This document shows, in pieces, positions 56,560-64,000 of a stretch of 64,000 bases of DNA. Under the pieces are notes generated by a model, which saw nothing but the letters and a program-made list of their open reading frames with translations, was not told the DNA's origin and did not search any database. Position 1 is the first letter of the stretch; each line of letters starts with the position of its first letter. The stretch covers positions 44,018,634 to 44,082,633 of the forward strand of contig CM059189.1 in assembly GCA_030323885.1 (NCBI GenBank), given 5' to 3'. The position numbers and the translations under genes are program-made. This DNA is from Branchipolynoe longqiensis (taxonomy: Eukaryota; Annelida; Polychaeta; Phyllodocida; Polynoidae).

Positions 56560-59392
56560 CTAGAAACCCAAGTGTACCAGGATTCGGTATCGTGATATGA
56601 CGCGTAATTCCAAAAACGCCAGAAGGTGGCGCGACGGCGGCTCGCTCTTCCTGTGCCCGATAGATGGAGCCCCCAGCGGGCAGCGGCAAGGCAGGGGTGA
56701 GCAGTGGGGAAGGGCAGAGCGCCGCGGCGGACCCTTTCCAGAATCCCTCCCAATTATAGCTGCAACTCCCCGGGCGCACGTCACCGCAGCTAGCGTGGTC
56801 TTTACGCAAACCGGAAGTGCCTGTCCGCAGCGTCGCGGACGACGAACTGAGGCTGCTGCCACTGCTGCTGCTGGCGCGTAGTGGTGGCGATGGTGGGACC
56901 TTCAGGTGAGGTTCGTAGGCATCGACAGTTCCGCTTCCGGTTCCGGTTAATGAACAGGTGCGCAGCCGCCGCTGCGGGCGTCTTGTGCGATGCGCCGTCT
57001 GGGTGGCTCCCCCTGGCGGTACCCGTGCTTTGTGAGGTGGTATTAGCGGTGCAGGCGCTTTGGTGGTAGGTGGTATTTCCGTTGGTGTGGGTGGTTTATT
57101 AGGCAATGATACTGGTGTAGGCATGTTGTTAATTGCTATTTCAGCTGATGTTGGTGACTTCTTAGTACATGGTATTTCCAGTGTTAGCGCTTTGGTGAAT
57201 GATATTTCCAACGGTGTGGGTGGCTTACTAGGCGATAATACAGTCGTAGGCGCTTTGTGAGTTGATATTTCAGCTGATGTTGGTGGTTTAGTATGTGGAA
57301 CTTCTGGTGTATGCGCTTCAGTGGGTGGTATTTCCGGTGATGTGGCTGGCCTAAGAGACGGTATTACTGGCGTAGGTGGTATTTCCACCGGCGTGTGTGG
57401 TTTAAAAGGTGGAACTTCCTTCATTCGAGCTTCAGTATGTGGCATTTCCACCCTCGTGGATGCTTCGGGAAGGCAGGGATCTGTTGGGAGTGTCTCGGTA
57501 GGGGACACTTCCGGTTGCACCCGCAAATAATTACTCTTGCGGTCTCCACCGAAAGGCAGCCATTGTGGTGGTCCATCTTCAGAGTGGATATCATGAGCAT
57601 CACCGCCATGCGAAACCTGACCAGACACATGGCTTCGTTGTCGCAAACTGCCACTGACATCACGACCAGGGGGCGCCTCAGGGTAGGTTTCCTTCTCCTG
57701 TAGCTTCAGTTGGCTTTCGATCAGCCGCCTGACGTTTTCACACATCTCCTCGTAGTTACCCAGAACACCGTCCGGCATCTCATCGATGGTACCACAGGTA
57801 TTCCTGCTACTACGGATCGTCACATCCGGTTTGTGTTCGAAAACTGTTGGCTTATTCAAGCTCGACACAACTGCTCCTGCAGCTGTAGTTGCCCATGGAG
57901 GCAGGGGCGGTGGAGGTGGAGGTGGAGGTGGAGGTGGAGGTGGAGGTGGAGGTGGAGGTGGTGGTAGTGGTGGTGATGGAGGTGATTTTGAAGGATTGGT
58001 TTCAGTGGTTGGATGTGCTTGGACTGGTGTTGGTGTTGGCGTTGATGTTGGTTCTGCTACATCCTGAGCCTCAGCCATGCAATCACCTTGGATATGGTCA
58101 GTAGAACTATCTAAGTCAACATCCATCGAGACAACAGCTGCTTCCAGTTCAGACTTCTCATCAGCTGCACCGCCAGCCTTCTGCTCAAGCACCGTGTCTG
58201 CTGAGGAGCAGCTCTCCTCACTGACCTCTGCTGACCCTAGTCTAGCCATGCCTCTCTCCACCAGGAAGTGACCCTTATCCCTCACCATCCGTGCCAGGAA
58301 GTCTGCATCACCCGAACACTCCGACAGATCACTACTCCGGGTTGTTCCTATGGCGCCCTGAAGGAGGCGCTCGTTCGGCTTTTCACCGAGTGAGCCACAC
58401 TCAGCGGAGTCGAGGGCTCTCAGCGAGCTGCCAGGTGTAGGAGTGTTCGGCTCTGCATCTACATAGACCACTTCCACCTGGCGCTGAGGACGATGAGGTC
58501 GATGACCTGTGGCCTGGCTGTACATGTACCCCGGTGGAAACATGCTCAGCGTGGGATCAAGCAAATGTATATTTAAGCTGCTAGACGAGCTATCTGCTGT
58601 GCTGCTCGGTGAGCTGTCCCTTGTGCTGCTCAGTGAGCTTCTCAGTGATCTGCCTCTCTTGTTTATCACTCTGCTGTCCATTGTGCGGCTCTTTGAGCTG
58701 CCCTGTGGGCTCCCCACTGTGCTGCTTTGTGAGTTCCCCACTGGTCTCCTCTGTGAGATGCCCAAGGTGCTGCTCTGTGAGCTCCCCACTGTGCTGCTCT
58801 GTGAGATGTCCGAGTTGCTGCTCTGTGAGCTCCCCACTGTGCTGCTCTGTGACCTCCCCAATGTGCTGCTCTGTGAGCTCCCCACTGTGCTGCTCAGTGA
58901 CCTCCCCACTGTGCTGCTCCCTGTAGGGATATGCGTGTGGGTAAAACTACCGCCACATACCTCAGCCCCCTTGCTTTGACCCACGACACCGACCAATGCA
59001 GGCGGCGTGTTCGTCCCACCACCACCCGGCACACCCCCACCCCCACCCTCATTGGTGGCGCGCCTGCCCAAGAGTCCCCTGCCCAGCTCTTCCGGCTCCT
59101 TGCCCCCGCCCTGGAGGCGAACCGAGGCGGCCGTCAGGACGAGCTTGGGCCGGGAGGTTCCGACGACGATCGTGTCGTCCGGGACCGTGTGCGTCCAGGG
59201 GCGGCGGCGGTCCGAGCCCGGGGTGAGTCGGAAGGCCCGGCCGGCCGGGTACGAAGAGGCGGTATCCGTCGATGGCGAGCCGCCGGGCCTACGAACACAC
59301 CCCGGGGAGGGGCGGGGACTGATCGGCGGCCGCATCCCTTTCTTATGATTGCGACTCCTGGTATCAGTGGTGCTCCTCGATACACCTGCCAT
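56560..59392 (-). CDS. SHANK: SHANK large upstream exon: long low-complexity region ending in the PDZ GLGF strand
   Basis: The frame is open for 945 codons. It ends RHITIPNPGTLGFL just before a donor (CTAG|GTTAAG), the first strand and carboxylate loop (TLGF) of a PDZ domain. The exon ends in phase 1 and the central PDZ exon begins with two bases, so the join gives Ala and continues into QSQQPSS. Without the join the frame stops two codons later. The rest has no named domain: Ser-rich 10-residue repeats (SSTVGSSQ, plus 58585-58925), an acidic segment, poly-proline (57900-57960), one helical stretch (NYEEMCENVRRLIESQLKLQ) and Pro/Thr repeats (PPTPTEIPPT, 57030-57450). The ATG at 59392 has a strong context (ATCATGG) and an in-frame TAG lies upstream, so a PDZ-start isoform is possible. 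An acceptor within the 40 bp upstream (TTTAAG) is an alternative. Confidence 0.72.
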
Positions 59393-60280
59393 GATGGAGC
59401 TTAAACCGGCACACGGGGGAGGAGGGAGTCTCTACTCGTGGCACCCCTGCAGAAGTGAAAGCGTGGGGGGTGAGGTGTTATTACTAGTATTAGGATAGTT
59501 GGTTGCTGGAGTTTAACGTCCTCGCATCATCTAAGGTTATATCAAGACGGGACTAGTATTAGGTGTTTCTCTTAACTGGAGGCACAACTGAGATACAACT
59601 AGAGCCAGTACCTAGGGATTCTATATCCCCCCCCCCCCCTCCAGTGAGGGAGGACAGCTGGGTCAGACCGTAGTGCTCTCCTTGGTCGATACCATGGGCG
59701 TCGCCCTCCATTCTCCTGTAGACAGTGCGTCCTCCAGTGGCCCTTACCCCAACACTCGACACAGGTAGGCAGTACACCAGCTGGCTTATGATAATGTTTT
59801 CCTCCAGCTCATTCCTCCACGATCACGGGTGGGTGTGGTTTGTTGTGTGTGTGTTTTTGTGCGTGTTTAAAGTAGTTAGTTACCCTCGCGCCACTATGGA
59901 GGGAATACGCTCCAGTGTGTTCCAACCCTCTGCACGCCACACCTCCTCCAGCATGCTGCCCCCTCCTCCTCCTCCTGGATGACCGACCATTCCCCCCACC
60001 GCTCGGGTCGGTTCTCACGTCGTAAACACAGTCCCCGTCCCACACACCCCGACAGATCTCTGACCGTGCCACCCACCAGCCAACCAGCCAGCACCCACCA
60101 CTCGGATCGTGGTACACAGGAGGGTGGTGTGTGTGTGTGTGTGCGGGGGGTGGGGGGTGGTGGCCACAAGGAGGTCTGTAGATGTCGGCAACGCAGCTTC
60201 CTCCCAACTAATACACCGCGTCTCACAATAGTTCCAGGGCAAGAAATCCCACCGCCCCTCAATTTCTGTGTCGTCTGCAA
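59393..60280. other. upstream flank of the large SHANK exon (possible 5' UTR or intron)
   Basis: On the minus strand, TTTCACTTCTGCAG at 59445-59458 is a fair acceptor, but the frame of the large exon has a TAG between it and the ATG. This would suit a spliced 5' UTR rather than coding continuation. A SINE-tail scrap lies at 59500-59550. No SH3 or ankyrin exon is recognisable. Confidence 0.35.
59610..59785 (-). pseudogene. short frame with a CCHC zinc knuckle (gag-like or cellular remnant)
   Basis: The minus strand at about 59770-59725 encodes CVECWGKGHWRTHC, an exact C-x2-C-x4-H-x4-C zinc knuckle, followed by the basic stretch GGRRPWYRPRRALRSD. The frame opens only about 20 codons before the knuckle and ends in a poly-G run. 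Such knuckles bind nucleic acid in retroelement Gag proteins and in some cellular proteins. With no flanking pol sequence or LTR, I call it a remnant. Confidence 0.45.
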
Positions 60281-60284
60281 TCGC

Positions 60285-60420
60285 TAAATGTCGTCTGTTG
60301 TAGCTAAATGTCGTCTGTTGTGGCTAAATGTCGTCTGCTGTGGCTAAATGTAGTCTGTTGTTGCTAAATGTCGTCTGCTGTGGCTAAATGTCGTCTGCTG
60401 TGGCGAAATGTCATCAGCTA
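60285..60420. repeat. tandem repeat, 20-bp unit GCTAAATGTCGTCTGTTGTG
   Basis: Seven copies vary at GTTG/GCTG and TGTG/TGTA, and the array ends with GGCGAAATGTCATCAGCTA. Confidence 0.9.
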
Positions 60421-60599
60421 TGAACGAGACTTATGTACTATGTTTAACTGAGATTCTAATGGCTTTGTGGTCCTGATAGGACCTTATATGTTGCCAGGAC
60501 TTAAAACTCCAACAACTAACCAACTAACGGCTTGTGAGTGGGCGTTGCATAGACTCTGCTTCCACGAAGCAGACGACATTTACTGGTAGCATGGGAATA

Positions 60600-60650
60600 A
60601 GCTCACCTCCCCCCCCCCCCCACCTTCCCCCCCCCCCCCCCACCTCTTCA
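60600..60650. repeat. poly-C tracts
   Basis: Two runs of C are separated by CACCTTCC, followed at 60735-60760 by (CCCA)n. Confidence 0.8.
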
Positions 60651-60854
60651 CGTTTTGGTTCCATAGTTCCCATGCCACTTCCCTTACTTGCGCTTACCTC
60701 ACAGCACTCATACCTTCCACCTCCCATTCTCCACCCACTCACCCACCCACCCACCCACCATCCTGTATATATTCAACATTCTTTCACTATTCCCTCCATC
60801 GCTTTACTAACGTTTCCACAACCACGTGTTTGTAAGGGTGGTGTGTGTATGTCT

Positions 60855-60859
<5 letters not shown>

Positions 60860-60906
<47 letters not shown>

Positions 60907-60960
60907 CTATATAAGCCACATAAATGTATATATATATATATATGTACTATGTATATGTCA
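60860..60960. repeat. (TA)n microsatellite
   Basis: A pure TA run of about 44 bp is followed by a shorter one near 60930. Confidence 0.95.
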
Positions 60961-61047
60961 GCGCATATTATATATTTATCATATATACGCACACTATGTT
61001 CAGGAACTTTGTTTTTCCCCGACTTCTTTATTTATTACTAATATAAT

Positions 61048-61230
61048 ATACATGTCGTCGGGGTGATGAAAATGGGAAATATTGTGCCTAGAGCGGGACT
61101 CAAACCCACATCTCTTTGCATTCCGGGCTAGTGTGCTAACCATTACACCACCTAGGCTCCCTGATATCACCACACTACCCACGCCTACCTGTCTATGTGG
61201 TTACTTGCCTGAGAGGTCAGTGCAGACTAC
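61048..61230 (-). mobile_element. tRNA-derived SINE, family C
   Basis: On the minus strand the head has box A (GGTGTAATGGTTAGCACAC) and box B (GGGTTTGAGTCCC), then GCTCTAGGCACAATATTTCC. Neither boxes nor body match families A or B. The flank (CCACGCCTACCTGTCTATGT, GAGAGGTCAGTGCAGACTAC) is shared with the next copy. Confidence 0.8.
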
Positions 61231-61349
61231 TACACTCGTCCCCCTGGAATTGTAAGTCTTTTAATGCTTACAATTACACATACATACATAGGGTAGGTTC
61301 AACAACTATACAGAGCGTACAGGTTCATGGTCACGGCAACCAGGGTTGT

Positions 61350-61530
61350 GAGGGGTGGTGAAAATGGGAAATATTGTGCCTACAGTGGGACTCAAACTCA
61401 CATCTCTTTGCATTCCGGGCCAGTGTTCTAACCATTACACCATTTCGGCTCCCTGATATCACCACACTACCCACGCCTACCTGTCTATGTGGTTACTTGC
61501 CTGAGAGGTCAGTGCAGACTACTACACATA
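61350..61530 (-). mobile_element. tRNA-derived SINE, family C, duplicate copy
   Basis: It is almost identical to 61048-61230 over about 170 bp, including non-tRNA flank down to CAGACTACTACAC. The two lie in the same orientation 300 bp apart. Confidence 0.8.
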
Positions 61531-61929
61531 TATACAAGATATAACTGTATAATTTCAAATATAATAATAGATATAAACTACAATTATATTCATAGCCAGA
61601 AATATAATATAATAATAATAATTATACATTAATACATAAGTATAGATACAATTACAGATATAAATATATCTATAAATATACATATGTGTTCATGTATGCT
61701 ATATACAACAGCATATATGTCCACACATATAGAGAATGAGACACATACATGTGTGTCAGGGTACAGTAGTCAACAACAGCTTGTTGACATGCGTGGGTGA
61801 AAACCGCCATCTACAGTTTAAACACGTTGTCAGCAATACCTCCTGACTAACTGCAAACTTTACTTTACCTCTGCAGAATAGTGTACAAGGAGGCAAAACA
61901 ACCAACAAGAATGCTTTGAAGCAGCTTCC

Positions 61930-62095
61930 ATATATGCATGTATACAATTATATATAATGTATATATAATGTATATATAATGTATATATAATGCATATATA
62001 ATGCATATATGATGTATATATAATGTATATATGGTGTATATATAATGTAAATATAATGTACATATAATCTATATATAATGTATATATAATTCAAA
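61930..62095. repeat. tandem repeat TATATAATGTA, 10-11 bp
   Basis: About 14 copies of ATGTATATATA occur with TGCATATATA variants. Confidence 0.9.
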
Positions 62096-62810
62096 GGAGG
62101 AACCTCATTCGTTATTTATATTTAGTTAATAAATTATACAGCATATAATTATGTGGCATATAATTATTTATATTTACATAATAAATTATACAGAATTATG
62201 CATACTGTTATAATGTATGTATACTGTATATATACATACACATATATACATTATATATACAGTATATATACTATATATATATGCTGTATAATTTATAACG
62301 TGAATATAAATAAATGAAATTCCTGCTTGAATTTACTCCATTGCTGCTATTGTCATATCTCTTTGTTCGTTTGTTTGTGTGTTTGTTTGTTTGTTTGAAT
62401 AACGACCCTCCCAGCACAAAAAGTAAACATCGGCTTTTGGGGGTTGTCATTTCTACAACCAATACCCACCCGCAATGGTGGTGCAGTCATTGACACTTTA
62501 CACCCAATAGTGCATATCATTCTCACTCGCTGGTGAAAAGTTTGCTGCAAACATAACCAATCGCAGATATAATGAGGCGTTTTTGTGTGTGTTTTTTTGC
62601 TTAATCAATTAATGGACACAAAAAAGGAAGAAGAAAAAGAAAAGAAAAAAAAGAAAAGAAAAAAATGAGTTGTTATGGCGACGATCATTCTGCCTATTCT
62701 GTGACAAAGATTTGCCCTACGTGCGCTACATACATACACCAGCCAGCACTAACTATATAAGCCTTTCGTTTTCTTCTTATTTAAAAACAAGTAAAAACAT
62801 AATTCCCATA
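62096..62810. other. unannotated AT-rich interval
   Basis: It contains palindromic ATATACATTATATATACAGT words (62215-62290), a (TTTG)n run (62365-62397) and an A/G-rich patch (62622-62666). No gene is seen. Confidence 0.4.
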
Positions 62811-63067
62811 TGAGCCCGTCTCAAAAGGTGATAACTCTTTTTGTGTGTTTCCATTGTAACGATTGACACAAAACAGCACAGAAACAGTTACACTGAACAC
62901 ACAAGGACATTTGCTTCAAAGCAATATGTATTCTATTGGGATTACGAAACACCATGTAAAAATCAAATCAGTTTATCTTGAGCAAAGGCATAAGCAGATA
63001 GTATGTTGATCGTTAAAATGGACAAAGTTTTGTCCCATATTGCTTCGCACCTTTTGAGACGGTCTCA
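62811..63067. mobile_element. MITE with TGAGCCCGTCTCAAAAGG ends, copy 2 (inverted)
   Basis: The ends TGAGCCCGTCTCAAAAGGTG and CACCTTTTGAGACGGTCTCA lie in CATA and TATA borders. The interior (CATTGTAACGATTGACACAA, AGGACATTTGCTTCAAAGCA) is the reverse complement of 54548-54783. Confidence 0.85.
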
Positions 63068-63391
63068 TATACATGTACATGTACACAACAATTGTCAATG
63101 TACACTGTTAACAGGTCGTGTCCTGTTAACTTAAAGAGGGGCTAACATGGCTGCAACCATTCTACATATCCGCAGTAATGCCACTCTAATAGAATATGTA
63201 CATTCAGAATTCGATTCATTTGGAATTACTTTTGAGAGAGTGAGGGTGTTGTGGGTAGGGGAGGAGTGGAAAATAATATTCATGACTTAATCTATGCTGG
63301 GGTTTGTGACCCTAGTCAAGCTGTGCCTGTGGAGGGAGGGTTTGACAGCCAGACAACTGAAGTTAAAGGGACAGTAACATGACCAACTTAA

Positions 63392-63739
63392 AGTTGCATA
63401 GTCCGATGGTTTTGAATTTCTGAAATTTTCTGAGATAAATACATTTGGTTGAATCGTTATTATGTACCTTACTTTAGCTTGAAGTAACTTTTATTCTAAG
63501 TGGCTAACTTTAGAAATTTTCTAAGTGGAACCATGCAAAATTAATTTTGGCAAGCTTGTCAAAATTCTGACCCCATAGGCTTCTGCAGTAACAGGTTCTA
63601 TTCAATTGCCTCAGTATTCCCTTCTGTGTGGTGACAAATGTTTAATAAGTGCACCAGTATCTAAGTTAGATATGTAGAATCAAATTTAGATAATTGCTTT
63701 GGTTTTGAAAATTTGATATTTTCATCGGACTTTGCCGCT
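63392..63739. mobile_element. TTAA-flanked MITE, copy 5
   Basis: The ends AGTTGCATAGTCCGATGG and CATCGGACTTTGCCGCT have perfect TTAA on both sides. It runs in the same orientation as 3698-4043, with about the same length (348 versus 346 bp). Confidence 0.88.
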
Positions 63740-63884
63740 TTAAAACCAACACAGTTTTACTTATTCACAATTAATTATCTTGACCAAATATGACTAAACA
63801 CAGTTGGTAAATCTTGAAACAGCCTATTCACTGGCAGCTAGCTATCTATTTCCCAATCAAATGCAAGGACCTTTGTGACTGTCA

Positions 63885-64000
63885 TGGGTGTGATGAAAAT
63901 GGAAAATATTGCGTCTAGAGTGGGAATCGAGCCCATTTCTCTTGCATTCTGGGCCAGTGTGCTAACCATTTCACCACCTAGGCTCCCCGATGTCACCACC
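63885..64000 (-). mobile_element. tRNA-derived SINE, family C, cut by the window end
   Basis: GTGATGAAAATGGAAAATAT, TCTTGCATTCTGGGCCAGTG and CTAACCATTTCACCACC match the copies at 61048 and 61350. Confidence 0.8.

Noticed and set aside
57700..58990. Plus-strand frames rich in Leu/Cys or Gly
   Set aside because: They are shadows of the Ser-repeat and poly-proline parts of the minus-strand SHANK exon.
60807..61066. Tyr/Ile repeat frames
   Set aside because: They are translation of a (TA)n microsatellite.

Overview
This is gene-poor eukaryotic nuclear DNA, most likely from a marine spiralian (lophotrochozoan) invertebrate. The evidence is spliced genes with large introns, abundant tRNA-derived SINEs, MITE-type DNA transposons and minisatellites, and an insulin-like A chain with the extra cysteine (CECC) typical of molluscan and other spiralian insulins. 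The phylum cannot be fixed from the sequence alone.

Only two host genes are recognised. (1) On the plus strand, about 2.5-3.1 kb, lies the last coding exon of an insulin/IGF-like peptide gene: the end of the C-peptide, the A chain and an unusually long C-terminal extension. Its B-chain exon was not found and is probably to the left of the window. (2) On the minus strand, 59.4-34.5 kb, lies the 3' half of a SHANK-type postsynaptic scaffold gene. Five exons join in a consistent reading frame: a 2.8-kb exon ending in the start of the PDZ domain, two PDZ exons, a small linker exon, and a 3.7-kb terminal exon with proline-rich sequence, Homer-type PPxxF motifs and a C-terminal SAM domain. The joined frame from the first ATG is 6942 nt (2313 residues). 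The ankyrin and SH3 parts of SHANK were not seen; they may lie beyond 64 kb or be absent from this transcript.

Most of the rest is mobile or repetitive. 0-13 kb: tRNA-SINEs, LINE 3' ends, small palindromic MITEs, a GT-rich minisatellite and a possible degenerate gag-like reading frame. 14.8-26.6 kb: a dense cluster of PIF/Harbinger-like non-autonomous elements with TAA target duplications and ends of GTCACAC or GTTCACAC type. Their interiors are arrays of short words that differ from family to family, and some are nested. 27-32.5 kb: minisatellites, a Mutator-like MITE with a perfect 9-bp duplication, more SINEs and a long purine tract. 34.5-59.4 kb: SHANK, whose introns hold TTAA-flanked MITEs, a second Mutator-like MITE next to a PDZ exon, and a 2-kb minisatellite of 60-bp units that is open in frame on both strands. 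59.4-64 kb: a short CCHC zinc-knuckle remnant, AT-rich microsatellites, tRNA-SINEs and MITEs.

No rRNA gene, functional tRNA gene or CRISPR array was seen. The tRNA-like stretches are SINE heads.
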